Notes: a model not told the origin generated them from the letters alone. Counted from the stretch's first letter, positions 1 to 11,239 are shown. The stretch: 64,000 nt of DNA from an uncultured Prochlorococcus sp. (GCA_902620895.1 CACNJU010000003.1:49821-113820), one strand, 5' to 3'. Program-made: numbers and translations.

Positions 1-625
1 CCATCCAAGATATTTTTCAAAAAGGTTGATTCAAGCTTGTTATGAACTTGATAAAGTCTGTGAACATTTCCATATCCCCTTCCAAAGTGGAAATGATGAA
101 ATTTTAAAGCAAATGTCCAGAGGATATTCTATTAAAAAGTATAAAAATATTATCGAGAACATAAGGTCATTAATGCCAGATGCATCAATCACAGCTGACG
201 CGATAGTTGCTTTCCCAGGAGAAACCGAGCAACAATATCAAGATACATTAAAGCTAATATCAGAAATTGGCTTTGATCAGGTGAACACAGCAGCATACTC
301 TCCAAGACCAAATACGCCTGCAGCAGTTTGGACGAATCAACTTTCGGAAGAGGTTAAAAAAGCTAGATTACAGGAAATTAATGATTTGGTCGAGAAAACT
401 GCTAGGAGTAGAAATCAAAGATACATCAATAATATTGAAAGCGTTTTAATTGAGGGTTTTAATCCAAAAAATTCCTCTCAAATTATGGGTAGAACTAGAA
501 CAAATAGATTAACTTTCGTAGAGATTCCCAAAAACATTAACTTTAATTTTTCGTTGGGAGATGAGATAGATGTCAAAATAAATGAAGCAAGACCTTTTTC
601 TTTGACAGGCGAACTTAATTTATGA
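1..625 (+). CDS. miaB: tRNA-2-methylthio-N6-dimethylallyladenosine synthase (MiaB), 5'-truncated by window edge
   Basis: Frame open to the window start; [22 protein letters not shown] and [20 protein letters not shown] typical of MiaB radical SAM methylthiotransferases, C-terminal TRAM-like region. Confidence 0.93.
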   Translation, partial: HPRYFSKRLIQACYELDKVCEHFHIPFQSGNDEILKQMSRGYSIKKYKNIIENIRSLMPDASITADAIVAFPGETEQQYQDTLKLISEIGFDQVNTAAYSPRPNTPAAVWTNQLSEEVKKARLQEINDLVEKTARSRNQRYINNIESVLIEGFNPKNSSQIMGRTRTNRLTFVEIPKNINFNFSLGDEIDVKINEARPFSLTGELNL

Positions 626-635
626 TTTTTTCTAA

Positions 636-1703
636 ATGATCGGGAGTAAGAAAAAATGTATTGGGTTAATATTTGGCGGGAATAGCAATGAACATGAAGT
701 ATCCATATCCTCTGCGAAAACAGTTTATCAGGCATTTAATTCAGAAATAAACAATGAACGCTTTACAGTTAGAGCCTTTTACATTAACAAATATGGAGAT
801 TGGCTTGATAGTGATAATTCAGAAAAAATCCTAAATGATGAAATTGAAAACAATAAATCAAAAAAACATGAAATTATTAATCAAAAAAAAATTAATTTCC
901 TTGACGGAATTGAATTTCAAAATGTTGATATTTGGTTTCCTCTTTTACATGGATTTAATGGTGAAGACGGATCAATTCATGGCTTACTTAGATTTACAAA
1001 GAAACCTTTAATTGGATGTGGAATTATTGGCTCTGCACTTGGAATGGATAAGATATTAATGAAAACAATTTTCTCAAATCTTAAACTTCCACAAGTTAAT
1101 TATCTAGTTTTTCAAAATGAAAATCTCAACGATAAGGAAGTAAAAAATAAAATAATTAATGAAATTTTAAAAAAATTAAAATTTCCTATTTTTGTTAAAC
1201 CATCGAACTCCGGATCATCTCTTGGCATCTCCAAAGTCAAAAATGAATCAGAAATATTACAAGCATTAGAAAAGGCTCGGGAAATAGATTCAAGAATTTT
1301 AATAGAAGAAGGTTTAGAGGTAAGGGAGATTGAATGCGGAATTATTGGGAATTCAAAACTCTTAACTTCTGAGATAGGCGAAGTAAATTACGAAAGTGAT
1401 TGGTACGATTACGATTCAAAATATCAATCAAATAATAAAATAATTATCCCGGCCGAAATAGATTCTAAAATCACAAAAGAAATTAAAGAAATTGCTATTA
1501 AAAGTTGTAGAGCACTAAATATTTTCGGTTTTGCAAGAGTAGATTTCTTTTTAGAAAAATCTTCAAATAAAATTTTGCTAAATGAAATAAATACAATTCC
1601 TGGTTTTACAAAAAACAGTATGTTTCCAATGCTTTGGGAAGCTTCAGGTTTAAAAATTGAACAACTTGTGGCTAAACTGGTAGATATATCTTTAGATTTG
1701 TAA
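636..1703 (+). CDS. ddl: D-alanine--D-alanine ligase
   Basis: GLIFGGNSNEHEVSISSAK start, FVKPSNSGSSLGISKV ATP-grasp motif, LLNEINTIPGFT C-terminal motif. Confidence 0.95.
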   Translation: MIGSKKKCIGLIFGGNSNEHEVSISSAKTVYQAFNSEINNERFTVRAFYINKYGDWLDSDNSEKILNDEIENNKSKKHEIINQKKINFLDGIEFQNVDIWFPLLHGFNGEDGSIHGLLRFTKKPLIGCGIIGSALGMDKILMKTIFSNLKLPQVNYLVFQNENLNDKEVKNKIINEILKKLKFPIFVKPSNSGSSLGISKVKNESEILQALEKAREIDSRILIEEGLEVREIECGIIGNSKLLTSEIGEVNYESDWYDYDSKYQSNNKIIIPAEIDSKITKEIKEIAIKSCRALNIFGFARVDFFLEKSSNKILLNEINTIPGFTKNSMFPMLWEASGLKIEQLVAKLVDISLDL

Positions 1704-1713
1704 TTTAAATCAA

Positions 1714-2124
1714 ATGTTGCATGGACTACTTTGGTTACCATTACTTTTAATCTTCATTTTATTAACTGCACTTGGATGGTTAGAAAGAAGAAGGCAAAAT
1801 CTTTTTAGAAGTTGGGCTAGTGATTCTGAACTGTGCAAGTTAGATAGTTCAGGTGCAGCGTTTTTAAAAAATGGGGAGTTAAAGTGGAGCGCATTTGAAG
1901 CTGGTAAATTTGAAGAAAAAGATTGTTTCACAATCAAGAAACTGGAGTTAGTTGAATTAATGGCATTAACTTCAGGAGAAGCTCCTCTAACAAGTGAATC
2001 TCAAGGTAAGTGCAGATTGAGATTAGTTGGTGATGGGAAAGAGATGGATGTGCCATTTTCAGATGCAGAGCAAGCGAGAGAATGGATGGACCAACTTATG
2101 GAAAAAGCTAGATGTGATTTGTGA
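1714..2124 (+). CDS. conserved hypothetical protein with N-terminal hydrophobic helix
   Basis: 136 aa ORF between ddl and ftsQ in the same operon direction, overlaps ftsQ start by 4 nt. Confidence 0.75.
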   Translation: MLHGLLWLPLLLIFILLTALGWLERRRQNLFRSWASDSELCKLDSSGAAFLKNGELKWSAFEAGKFEEKDCFTIKKLELVELMALTSGEAPLTSESQGKCRLRLVGDGKEMDVPFSDAEQAREWMDQLMEKARCDL

Positions 2125-2846
2125 AAAACCAAAAAGTAATCAAAAGTAGAAGCTTTTTTTTTCTAATTTCATTTTTATTTTTAACAAGCTTAATAAGCAT
2201 AAAAACTCTCAAAAAAGTTTATCCTCAGGACATTAGGATTTCTGGAAGTGAATTATTCTCCCAGAATGATGTGGTAAAAAATTCATCTTTAAATTTTCCA
2301 ATCCGATTAATTTTTGTTGAAACTAATTTGTTAGAAAAAGAGTTAGAACAAAATTTATCTCTCAAGAATGTTTCGGTTAACAGAGAATTGTTTCCTTTTG
2401 GTTTGAAAGTTCATATTAATTCAAGAATTCCAATAGCTTACGGTGAGAGAATATCAAACAACGAAAAAATATTAGGCTTCATCGATAAAGATGGGATTTT
2501 TATAAACAAACAAAATGTGGATGAAGAAAATTTGAGTAAATTAACCATACAAGTTTTTGGATGGAAAGAAAAATTTAAAAAAACATTATCTGAAATTTTT
2601 ATCGCTATAGAGAATTATGAATTAGAGATAATTAAAATTACTTTTTCATCCGATGGGTTTCTAACTGTGGAGGAAAAAGAGTTAAAAACAATATTCTTAG
2701 GATTTAAGCCAAATTTAATTAACTATCAATTACAAATTATCAATAATCTTAAAAATGAATTGAATAATGATAGCTTTTCAAAAAAAATTGATAATATTGA
2801 TCTTACTTATCCAGATAAACCAAAAATAAAAGTGTTCAAACCCTAA
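2121..2846 (+). CDS. ftsQ: cell division protein FtsQ (POTRA domain)
   Basis: Single N-terminal TM followed by POTRA-like VYPQDIRISGSELFSQNDVV; directly upstream of ftsZ. Confidence 0.85.
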   Translation: MKNQKVIKSRSFFFLISFLFLTSLISIKTLKKVYPQDIRISGSELFSQNDVVKNSSLNFPIRLIFVETNLLEKELEQNLSLKNVSVNRELFPFGLKVHINSRIPIAYGERISNNEKILGFIDKDGIFINKQNVDEENLSKLTIQVFGWKEKFKKTLSEIFIAIENYELEIIKITFSSDGFLTVEEKELKTIFLGFKPNLINYQLQIINNLKNELNNDSFSKKIDNIDLTYPDKPKIKVFKP

Positions 2847-2896
2847 TATTTGAAAAAGGATTTTAAATTATTTTTTTTAATTATTGTAGTGTTTAT

Positions 2897-3019
2897 ATGG
2901 GTTTTGCATTCAAAACAAAATATTTAATAAATAAATATTTTTGGGATTTTCCTCAACAAATTCCTACAGATGAGCTCAGTAAGTTCATAATGCACCCAAT
3001 ACTATTATTAGATTCCTAA
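2897..3019 (+). CDS. possible 40-aa small ORF between ftsQ and ftsZ
   Basis: ATG...TAA translated by hand: MGFAFKTKYLINKYFWDFPQQIPTDELSKFIMHPILLLDS; below the length cut-off of the supplied ORF track. Confidence 0.25.
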   Translation: MGFAFKTKYLINKYFWDFPQQIPTDELSKFIMHPILLLDS

Positions 3020-3026
3020 TTAAGAG

Positions 3027-4142
3027 ATGAGCTTCGGTAACAATTCAAACTTTGATCAGTCAAGAGAAATCCTTCCAAGCCAAAATGCCAAAATAGAAGT
3101 CATTGGTGTAGGTGGTGGTGGTAGCAATGCAGTCAATAGGATGATAAATAGTGATTTAGAAGGTGTTTCATTTAGAGTCCTCAATACAGATGCACAAGCG
3201 CTACTACAATCTTCTGCAGAGAGTAGGGTTCAACTTGGACAAAACCTCACTAGAGGTTTAGGTGCAGGTGGGAATCCAAGTATTGGTCAAAAAGCAGCCG
3301 AAGAATCCAAAGAGGAGCTTCAACAAGCTTTAGAAGGATCTGATCTAGTTTTTATCGCCGCTGGAATGGGTGGAGGAACTGGTACAGGAGCAGCTCCCGT
3401 AGTTGCAGAAGTAGCCAAACAAAGTGGGGCTCTAACAGTAGGTATAGTAACCAAACCATTTTCTTTTGAAGGGAAAAGAAGAATGCGTCAAGCAGAGGAG
3501 GGGATCGCAAGACTAGCTGAAAACGTTGATACTCTCATAGTTATTCCAAATGACCGATTAAAAGACGTTATAGCGGGAGCTCCCCTTCAGGAAGCATTTA
3601 GGAATGCTGATGATGTGTTAAGGATGGGCGTCAAAGGTATTAGTGACATAATTACTTGCCCAGGTTTAGTAAATGTTGATTTCGCAGACGTAAGATCAGT
3701 TATGACGGAAGCTGGTACTGCTCTTCTCGGAATTGGTATAGGTTCAGGGAGATCGAGAGCTATAGAGGCAGCACAGGCAGCAATGAATAGTCCTTTGTTA
3801 GAAGCAGCCAGAATTGATGGAGCTAAAGGATGCGTTATAAATATTACTGGTGGCAAAGACATGACTTTAGAAGACATGACTTCCGCATCAGAAATTATTT
3901 ATGATGTTGTTGATCAAGAAGCAAATATTATTGTTGGTGCTGTGGTCGATGAGGCAATGGAAGGGGAGATACAAGTTACTGTAATTGCCACAGGATTTGA
4001 AACAACCCAACCATTAAACCAGCAAAGAATAAAAAACAGATTATCTAATCAACCCTTATATAATTTTTCGGACAATAAAGAATCAGGAGCCAGTATTCCT
4101 GAGTTTTTGAGGTTAAGGCAAAATAAAAAAGGTATAGGTTAA
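3027..4142 (+). CDS. ftsZ: cell division protein FtsZ
   Basis: [17 protein letters not shown] and [11 protein letters not shown] tubulin/FtsZ GTPase signatures. Confidence 0.98.
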   Translation: MSFGNNSNFDQSREILPSQNAKIEVIGVGGGGSNAVNRMINSDLEGVSFRVLNTDAQALLQSSAESRVQLGQNLTRGLGAGGNPSIGQKAAEESKEELQQALEGSDLVFIAAGMGGGTGTGAAPVVAEVAKQSGALTVGIVTKPFSFEGKRRMRQAEEGIARLAENVDTLIVIPNDRLKDVIAGAPLQEAFRNADDVLRMGVKGISDIITCPGLVNVDFADVRSVMTEAGTALLGIGIGSGRSRAIEAAQAAMNSPLLEAARIDGAKGCVINITGGKDMTLEDMTSASEIIYDVVDQEANIIVGAVVDEAMEGEIQVTVIATGFETTQPLNQQRIKNRLSNQPLYNFSDNKESGASIPEFLRLRQNKKGIG

Positions 4143-4157
4143 AAGGTAAAATAAAGT

Positions 4158-4251
4158 GACTCGGTTATCTCGCCTGCCTCAAGCATCCCTTGTGGCTGCT
4201 ACCTTCCGGTCCTGACCAGGTTTAGGCGTTAAAACCGCGAAAGGCCGAGTC
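4158..4251 (-). ncRNA. ffs: signal recognition particle RNA (4.5S/ffs)
   Basis: Reverse complement contains CCTGGTCAGGACCGGAAGGTAGCAGCC (SRP domain IV core) and complementary ends GACTCGG...CCGAGTC. Confidence 0.93.
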
Positions 4252-4298
4252 AAGAATATATTAGCAATTCTTGATTAAAAAAGATACATAAATTTATT

Positions 4299-5072
4299 AT
4301 GTTACCTACAGACCTGGTTAATTATAAAAAAAAATCTCGCAAAATCATCGCACTTACTGCATGGGACTCTATATCAGGATCTATTGCAGAACAAGCAAAT
4401 GTTGATCTAGTACTAGTAGGAGATTCATTAGCAATGGTCTGCTTAGGATACAAATCGACATTGCCATTAACTTTAGAAAACATAATCTATCATACTAATG
4501 CTGTTTCAAGAGGATTTAAAAAGAAAATTGAGGAACAACCTTTAGTAGTTTCGGATATGCCTTTTCTGACTTACCAATGTGGAGAGGATAAAGCTGTTGA
4601 GTATGCAGGGAAAATCATTAAGAGCACCTATGCAAAAGCTGTAAAAGTAGAAGGAGCAGAACCAGAAATACAAAAAGTTATTTCTAGATTAATAAGAATG
4701 GGAATCCCTGTTATGGGTCATATAGGCCTTACACCACAAAGCTATCTAAATATTGGATTAAAAAAACAAGGAGAAAGCTTAGCAAGCCAAGAAAAAATCA
4801 AGAAAGAAGCTTCAATTCTTGAAGAATTAGGATGTTTTTCAATAGTTCTTGAACATATTCCTGATTTGCTCGCTAAAGAAATCCAAAATTCTTTAACAAT
4901 TCCCATAATAGGTATCGGTGCAGGTAATTATTGCGATGGGCAAGTGAGAGTTACTGCAGATTTGTTAGGCCTCAATGATGATCAACCGCCATTTTGCCAA
5001 CCGATTATCCAAGGAAAGAAATTATTTAAGGATAAATTAAAAGAATGGGTAGACTCTGAAAGACTTAATTAA
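4299..5072 (+). CDS. panB: 3-methyl-2-oxobutanoate hydroxymethyltransferase
   Basis: LTAWDSISGSIAEQANVDLVLVGDSLAMV, KVEGAE, GHIGLTPQS, IGIGAG motifs of PanB. Confidence 0.95.
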   Translation: MLPTDLVNYKKKSRKIIALTAWDSISGSIAEQANVDLVLVGDSLAMVCLGYKSTLPLTLENIIYHTNAVSRGFKKKIEEQPLVVSDMPFLTYQCGEDKAVEYAGKIIKSTYAKAVKVEGAEPEIQKVISRLIRMGIPVMGHIGLTPQSYLNIGLKKQGESLASQEKIKKEASILEELGCFSIVLEHIPDLLAKEIQNSLTIPIIGIGAGNYCDGQVRVTADLLGLNDDQPPFCQPIIQGKKLFKDKLKEWVDSERLN

Positions 5073-6288
5073 TCTTATCCCACCACTTAAACATAGAAAC
5101 AAGAACTTGATTGCTTAGTTCCATTCCATTAGGCTCACTTAAAAAGAATCTATTCCCCTTTCTAACTAATAGTCCACTTTCAAGAAATCTTTCCCATTCT
5201 TTAAGTAATTTGCTAAAGTTGCTTTCAAATTTTTTCTTTTCCCAGTTTTGTTCTTTAAACACTTTTTTGATATCTACACCCTCTTTGAGTCTTAATCCCA
5301 ACATTATTTTTTCATCAACTTCTTTATAGACAAATTCCTTGTTAGTTAGTGACGAATCTAAATTAAGTTCGTTTTGTCTAATTACCCATTCTTTGTAGTC
5401 CCTACTAACTCTTGGTCTAGTTAACTTTTCCCCCCATGGTGAACTAGTAGAACCTTGACCAAAACTCCACCAGCCTAAACCACTCCAATAAACCCTATTA
5501 TGTCTTGATTGATGTCGCGGGAGGCAATAGTTTGAGATTTCATATCTTGAATACCCTGAGTTTTTTAAAATTAAATGAGTAGATTCACTATTTCTTAAAG
5601 CTTCTTCATCACTTGGGATTTTTAATTTTCCTAAATTAACTAATTTTCCAAAAACAGTGCCATTTTCAATATTTAAATCGTAAATGGATAGGTGCGGAGG
5701 TGAAAATTCTATTGTTTTTTTTAAGTCATCTTGCCATTCTTTAAATCCACTAAGTGGCAAGTTTTGAATTAAATCTAAACTCCAGCTTTTTATTACCCCA
5801 GAATCATATTCTCTCTTCAACCATAAACAAGATTGTTCTGCATCTTTTTTCAAATGACGCCTTCCCGATTTTTGAAGTATCTGATTATTAAAACTTTGTA
5901 CTCCGAGACTAAATCTATTTATCCCAGCATTTATGAATCCATAAAGATCATCTTGAGTAAAACTAGCTGGATCAACCTCCATTGTAATTTCAGCACCATG
6001 GTCAATTCCATAATTTTCTCTAAAAAGATCAATTAATTCTTTGATTTGGCTAGGATCTAAAATTGATGGTGTACCACCTCCAATATAAATTGTCGATAGA
6101 GGTGATTTATACTTATTTGACAATATTTCTTTAAACAAAAATTGCAAATATTCTTTAACAGTTTTGCTTCCATAACCTTGTAAAGTTTCAACTTTGTTTC
6201 CTAGTGGAATAACTGCAAAGTCACAATAAAAACACCTTCTATGGCAAAAAGGAATGTGCACATAAGCACTTCTTGGAAACTTATTCAT
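5065..6288 (-). CDS. hemW: HemW-type radical SAM protein (coproporphyrinogen III oxidase-like)
   Basis: YVHIPFCHRRCFYCDF CxxxCxxC cluster motif, IYIGGGTPSIL, EVDPASF, RFSLGVQSFN. Confidence 0.9.
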   Translation of the reverse strand: MNKFPRSAYVHIPFCHRRCFYCDFAVIPLGNKVETLQGYGSKTVKEYLQFLFKEILSNKYKSPLSTIYIGGGTPSILDPSQIKELIDLFRENYGIDHGAEITMEVDPASFTQDDLYGFINAGINRFSLGVQSFNNQILQKSGRRHLKKDAEQSCLWLKREYDSGVIKSWSLDLIQNLPLSGFKEWQDDLKKTIEFSPPHLSIYDLNIENGTVFGKLVNLGKLKIPSDEEALRNSESTHLILKNSGYSRYEISNYCLPRHQSRHNRVYWSGLGWWSFGQGSTSSPWGEKLTRPRVSRDYKEWVIRQNELNLDSSLTNKEFVYKEVDEKIMLGLRLKEGVDIKKVFKEQNWEKKKFESNFSKLLKEWERFLESGLLVRKGNRFFLSEPNGMELSNQVLVSMFKWWDKIN

Positions 6289-6385
6289 AATCTAAATTCA
6301 TTTTTAAGCACCAAAAAAAGTATTTAGGATCGAAAAAAATAAAATCCTTATTTACTCAATTAATAAATCCTAGTAGATTATAGAT

Positions 6386-7495
6386 ATGACAGATATCTTA
6401 GTATTAATTTTATTTGTATTGTCTGGGGCTGCTTCCGGATGGCTTGGTGTTGATTTATTGCCCGTAGACATACTTAAACAGGTATCTAATGTAGAAGGTT
6501 TTAGGATTGTTTTAGCAATAATAGGGTTTTTTATAGGATTAGCAGCTGGTTTTGTATTCCTGCAACTTAGAAAGACGTTTCTTGATCAAATAAGAACTAT
6601 GCCAACTGACTTACTAATAAGTAGGTCCGTTGGATTAATTTTAGGATTACTTGTTGCGAATCTCCTACTTGCTCCAATACTATTAATTCCATTCCCTAGA
6701 GAGGTTTTTTTCGCAAAACCCTTAGCAGCTATATTAAGCAACATTTTCTTTGGTGCTCTCGGTTATAAGTTGGCAGATACACATGGAAGGACATTATTGA
6801 GATTATTCAATCCAAATAATACTGATGCGTATCTAGTAAATGAAGGAATCCTCCCTGCTGCAAGTCCAAAAATTTTAGATACAAGCGTAATTATTGATGG
6901 AAGAATCAATGGCCTATTAAGTTGTGGCTTATTGGAAGGGCAATTAATTGTTGCTCAAAGTGTAATTGACGAATTACAAACTTTAGCTGATTCAAGCAGT
7001 AATGAAAAAAGATCGAAAGGCAGAAGAGGTCTCAAGTTATTAAAAGAATTAAGAGATGTATATGGGAGAAGACTTGTGATAAATCCAACAAAGTATGAAG
7101 GTAATGGGGTAGATGAAAAACTCTTGAAAATTACTGAGGATATGACGGGAACTTTAATTACGGCTGATTATAATCTTTCTCAGATTGCTGAAGTTAAAGA
7201 ATTAAAAGTTATGAATTTGAGTGATTTAGTTATTGCTTTAAGGCCAGAAGTACAACCAGGAGAATCACTCAATATAAAAATCGTGAGAGAAGGCAAAGAA
7301 AAAATGCAAGGTATTGGATATTTAGATGATGGCACAATGGTTGTTATTGACGAGGCAAAGAATTTTGTGGGAAGCAGATTAGATATTATTATCACAGGTG
7401 CACTACAAACTCCCACTGGAAGAATGGTCTTTGGAAAACTAATAAATAATCCTGAGTCAAACAAATCTTTTAAATCACCAGCGACACAGGGCTAA
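6386..7495 (+). CDS. PIN/TRAM-domain membrane protein (YacL-like)
   Basis: N-terminal TM helices, ILDTSVIIDGRINGL PIN core, C-terminal GYLDDGTMVVIDEAKNFVG TRAM region. Confidence 0.9.
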   Translation: MTDILVLILFVLSGAASGWLGVDLLPVDILKQVSNVEGFRIVLAIIGFFIGLAAGFVFLQLRKTFLDQIRTMPTDLLISRSVGLILGLLVANLLLAPILLIPFPREVFFAKPLAAILSNIFFGALGYKLADTHGRTLLRLFNPNNTDAYLVNEGILPAASPKILDTSVIIDGRINGLLSCGLLEGQLIVAQSVIDELQTLADSSSNEKRSKGRRGLKLLKELRDVYGRRLVINPTKYEGNGVDEKLLKITEDMTGTLITADYNLSQIAEVKELKVMNLSDLVIALRPEVQPGESLNIKIVREGKEKMQGIGYLDDGTMVVIDEAKNFVGSRLDIIITGALQTPTGRMVFGKLINNPESNKSFKSPATQG

Positions 7496-7526
7496 TTCTA
7501 GCTAGAATCTGTTTATTCTTAATTCC

Positions 7527-8198
7527 GTGATACAAATGACTGTATCTGCTCCTTATTACGGCGAAAACACCGTTATGAGGACTCCTCCCCCTGATCTCCC
7601 CTCTCTTTTATTAAAAGAGCGAATCGTTTATCTTGGTTTACCTTTATTTTCAGATGATGATGCGAAAAGACAACTAGGAATGGATGTAACTGAGCTAATC
7701 ATTGCTCAACTTCTTTATCTAGAATTTGAGGATCCAGAAAAACCAATCTATTTCTATATCAATTCAACAGGTACAAGTTGGTACACTGGTGACGCTGTTG
7801 GTTTTGAAACAGAGGCTTTCGCTATCTGCGATACAATAAGTTACATAAAGCCTCCAGTTCACACAATATGTATCGGACAAGCAATGGGCACTGCTGCAGT
7901 TATCCTTTCATCTGGTACTAAAGGACAAAGGGCAGCACTTCCTCATGCTTCTATTGTCTTGCATCAACCTATAAGCGGAGCAAGAGGCCAAGCAACCGAT
8001 ATACAAATAAGAGCTGAGGAAGTTTTGAAAAATAAAAAATCAATGCTTGAGATTCTATCTCGTAACACTGGAAAGACTATAGAAGAACTCTCAAAAGACT
8101 CCGACAGGATGAGTTATCTCAACCCTCAAGAAGCCCTAGATTATGGAGTTATCGATAGAATACTCACTAGTCAAAAAGATTTACCAAATAAAATTTAA
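7527..8198 (+). CDS. clpR: ClpP-like protein ClpR (probably proteolytically inactive)
   Basis: ClpP fold sequence but IGQAMGTAA in place of AASMGA, and DSDRMSYLN in place of DTDRDYFLS; His region LHQP retained. Confidence 0.9.
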   Translation: MIQMTVSAPYYGENTVMRTPPPDLPSLLLKERIVYLGLPLFSDDDAKRQLGMDVTELIIAQLLYLEFEDPEKPIYFYINSTGTSWYTGDAVGFETEAFAICDTISYIKPPVHTICIGQAMGTAAVILSSGTKGQRAALPHASIVLHQPISGARGQATDIQIRAEEVLKNKKSMLEILSRNTGKTIEELSKDSDRMSYLNPQEALDYGVIDRILTSQKDLPNKI

Positions 8199-8222
8199 CC
8201 TTCACAAAACTATTTTAAAATC

Positions 8223-8834
8223 ATGCCAATAGGAACTCCAAGCGTGCCTTACAGACTTCCAGGAAGTCAATATGAAAGATGGGTTGATATATATACAAGA
8301 CTAGGTGTTGAAAGAATTCTTTTTCTTGGACAGGAAGTGAATGATGGAATTGCTAATAGCCTTGTCGCACAAATGCTTTATCTAGATTCTGATGATAATA
8401 CCAAACCTATCTATCTATATATAAATAGCCCAGGAGGATCAGTTACCGCAGGCTTGGCTATATATGACACTATCAAATACGTAAAAAGTGACGTAGTAAC
8501 AATCTGCGTAGGCCTCGCAGCCTCAATGGGAGCGTTCCTATTGGCCGCTGGCACAAAAGGTAAAAGAGTTGCTTTGCCTCATAGCAGAATAATGATTCAT
8601 CAACCTCTAGGAGGAACTTCTCAACGTCAAGCAAGTGATATTGAAATAGAAGCTAATGAAATTTTAAGAATTAAAGATATGTTAAATATGTCTATGGCAG
8701 ATATGACAGGCCAATCATTTGAGAAAATTGAAAAAGATACTGATAGAGATTATTTTCTAAGTGCGGAAGAAGCAAAAAACTATGGGTTAATTGATAGAGT
8801 AATCACACATCCAAGCGAAGCAAATCAGTCTTAA
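8223..8834 (+). CDS. clpP: ATP-dependent Clp protease proteolytic subunit
   Basis: [31 protein letters not shown] catalytic regions intact. Confidence 0.95.
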   Translation: MPIGTPSVPYRLPGSQYERWVDIYTRLGVERILFLGQEVNDGIANSLVAQMLYLDSDDNTKPIYLYINSPGGSVTAGLAIYDTIKYVKSDVVTICVGLAASMGAFLLAAGTKGKRVALPHSRIMIHQPLGGTSQRQASDIEIEANEILRIKDMLNMSMADMTGQSFEKIEKDTDRDYFLSAEEAKNYGLIDRVITHPSEANQS

Positions 8835-8945
8835 ATTTTATAAATAAATATTTTAATTTTAATTTTTTAAATTAATAATTTTTTTGGTTTATTACCACCT
8901 TAATGTCTAAAATATTAATTATTAAATGCAAAGAAACTACAACTA

Positions 8946-9935
8946 ATGACCCAACTCTTTTACGACGCAGATGCAGATCTAAGTCTTTTAAATAAAAAAA
9001 CAATAGCGATTATTGGATATGGCTCACAAGGTCATGCACATGCCCTAAACCTTAAAGATAGTGGTATGGATGTAATTGTTGGATTATATAAAGGAAGTAA
9101 GTCTGAAAGTAAAGCTATTAGCGATGGTCTACAAGTATTTAGCGTTTCTGAAGCTTGCGAAAAAGCAGACTGGATTATGATTCTCCTCCCAGATGAGTTT
9201 CAGAAAGATGTTTACCTTAAAGAAATAGAACCAAACTTAAAAGAAGGAAAGATATTAAGTTTTGCTCATGGATTCAATATAAGATTCGGACTTATCAAAC
9301 CTCCTAGTTTTGTGGATGTTGTAATGATTGCCCCAAAAGGACCTGGACACACTGTTCGTTGGGAATATCAGAATGGTCAAGGAGTTCCAGCATTGTTTGC
9401 AGTAGAACAGGATTCTTCCGGAAATGCAAGATCATTGGCGATGGCTTACGCTAAAGGGATTGGCGGAACGAGAGCTGGGATTCTTGAAACAAACTTCAAA
9501 GAAGAAACAGAAACTGATTTATTTGGAGAGCAAGCGGTTTTGTGCGGAGGATTATCAGAACTCGTCAAATCAGGCTTCGAAACTCTTGTAGAGGCAGGCT
9601 ATCAACCCGAACTTGCTTACTTCGAATGCTTACATGAAGTTAAACTTATTGTTGATTTAATGGTGAAGGGAGGGTTATCTCAAATGAGAGATTCCATTTC
9701 AAATACTGCAGAATATGGAGATTATGTAAGTGGTAAAAGACTTATCAATAGTGATACAAAGAAAGAAATGCAGAAAATTTTAAAGGATATTCAAGATGGA
9801 ACTTTCGCTAAGAATTTTGTAGAAGAATGCGATCAAAACAAACCCTTAATGACAAAATTAAGAGAAGAAAACTCAAAACATGAGATTGAGAGAGTGGGTA
9901 AAGGTCTGCGCTCGATGTTCAGTTGGCTGAAATAA
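8946..9935 (+). CDS. ilvC: ketol-acid reductoisomerase
   Basis: [45 protein letters not shown] motifs. Confidence 0.98.
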   Translation: MTQLFYDADADLSLLNKKTIAIIGYGSQGHAHALNLKDSGMDVIVGLYKGSKSESKAISDGLQVFSVSEACEKADWIMILLPDEFQKDVYLKEIEPNLKEGKILSFAHGFNIRFGLIKPPSFVDVVMIAPKGPGHTVRWEYQNGQGVPALFAVEQDSSGNARSLAMAYAKGIGGTRAGILETNFKEETETDLFGEQAVLCGGLSELVKSGFETLVEAGYQPELAYFECLHEVKLIVDLMVKGGLSQMRDSISNTAEYGDYVSGKRLINSDTKKEMQKILKDIQDGTFAKNFVEECDQNKPLMTKLREENSKHEIERVGKGLRSMFSWLK

Positions 9936-10936
9936 ATTTATTTTTACTATTTCTTGGATCAATTGGTTTTGATTTATTGATCGGCGATCCAAGATTCTTA
10001 ATCCACCCTGTTCAAGTAATTGGCTTTTACATAAAAAAAATATCTGATTACCTAATTAATAATTTTGGAGAAAATAAAAATATATTGTTTTGGGGTGGTT
10101 TCTTCTTAGCTGTATCCACCATTGGAATAAGTTTTGGTTTAGGAAAATTGATAGAACTAAATTATGTGCAATTAAGATATCATTTTTTTGTTGGATTGTT
10201 AATTTTTTTTGGACTTTCAAGTTGTATTGCGACTAAGGGACTTATTTCAAGTGTGAAAGAGATTGCAGAACTAATAGAACGCAAGGAAATTAATAGCCAA
10301 AATAAGAAAATAATCAAAGATAAGGTTCAAAGAATAGTAAGTAGGGACGTAAGATCATCTTCTATAAAACATCTCTTGAGATCAAGTACCGAGAGCCTTA
10401 CTGAAAATTCTGTTGATGGAATATTTGGGCCATTATTTTGGATTTTTATTGGAATTATTTTTATGAAGTTTTCAATTTTTCTACCAGGACCTTTGTCACT
10501 TGGTTTTTCTTATAAAGCCATAAGTACTTTAGATTCAATGATAGGGTACAAATATGATTATTTTAGATATTTGGGTTTTTTCAGTGCAAAAATTGAAGAT
10601 ATTTTTACATTTGTTCCTTCAAGATTAGTTTTAATCACCTTACCTTTAGTTAGCTCCAAAGTTAATGAGTATGGGTCAATCATACAAAAAAGTTATATTG
10701 ATGGTAAAAAATATGATTCGCCTAATGCTGGGATTTCAGAAGCTATATTTGCCTATATTTCCGGTATTAAATTGGGAGGTAAAAGTAAATATAAAGATGA
10801 AATTATTGTAAAGCCTATAATTAATGAGACTGGAGATAATTGCACTGAAGAAAAAATCAAATTGATTTGTCAATTAATTTTGAGATTACAATTATTATGG
10901 ATAATAATTTTTGCCTTAATTTTTTTTTTAGTCTAG
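9923..10936 (+). CDS. cobD: adenosylcobinamide-phosphate synthase (CobD/CbiB)
   Basis: [45 protein letters not shown] motifs. Confidence 0.93.
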   Translation: MAEINLFLLFLGSIGFDLLIGDPRFLIHPVQVIGFYIKKISDYLINNFGENKNILFWGGFFLAVSTIGISFGLGKLIELNYVQLRYHFFVGLLIFFGLSSCIATKGLISSVKEIAELIERKEINSQNKKIIKDKVQRIVSRDVRSSSIKHLLRSSTESLTENSVDGIFGPLFWIFIGIIFMKFSIFLPGPLSLGFSYKAISTLDSMIGYKYDYFRYLGFFSAKIEDIFTFVPSRLVLITLPLVSSKVNEYGSIIQKSYIDGKKYDSPNAGISEAIFAYISGIKLGGKSKYKDEIIVKPIINETGDNCTEEKIKLICQLILRLQLLWIIIFALIFFLV

Positions 10937-10991
10937 AGTTTAATTTAATAATAAATTAGTTTTCAAATTATTAGAATAAATTTAAAAATCA

Positions 10992-11237
10992 ATGCAAGAA
11001 AAAGACTCTCCAATGGAAAATCAAAATGATGATTTTACTAATACATCATCAAGCGATAAAGAATACTCAAAATGGGTAGACAATAAGGGGGATGAAGTAA
11101 AGAATGTTTTTGGGTTCAATAGCAGCGCTGAGCTTGTCAATGGCAGAGCAGCTATGATTGGATTCTTAATGCTTATATTAACCGAGTTGGTTTTTAGCGG
11201 CAGGCCTGTGACTTCTTCAATTTTTGGTATTAATTAA
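10992..11237 (+). CDS. hli: high-light-inducible protein (Hlip/CAB-like single helix)
   Basis: FNSSAELVNGRAAMIGFLMLILTELVFSGRPV chlorophyll-binding helix (ExxNGRxAMxGF). Confidence 0.92.
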   Translation: MQEKDSPMENQNDDFTNTSSSDKEYSKWVDNKGDEVKNVFGFNSSAELVNGRAAMIGFLMLILTELVFSGRPVTSSIFGIN

Positions 11238-11239
11238 AA

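Noticed and set aside
478-735. Minus-strand ORF of 85 aa
   Set aside because: Antisense to miaB 3' end and ddl 5' end, both strong genes; no recognisable domain.
3587-3877. Minus-strand ORF of 96 aa within ftsZ
   Set aside because: Shadow ORF antisense to an unambiguous FtsZ coding region.
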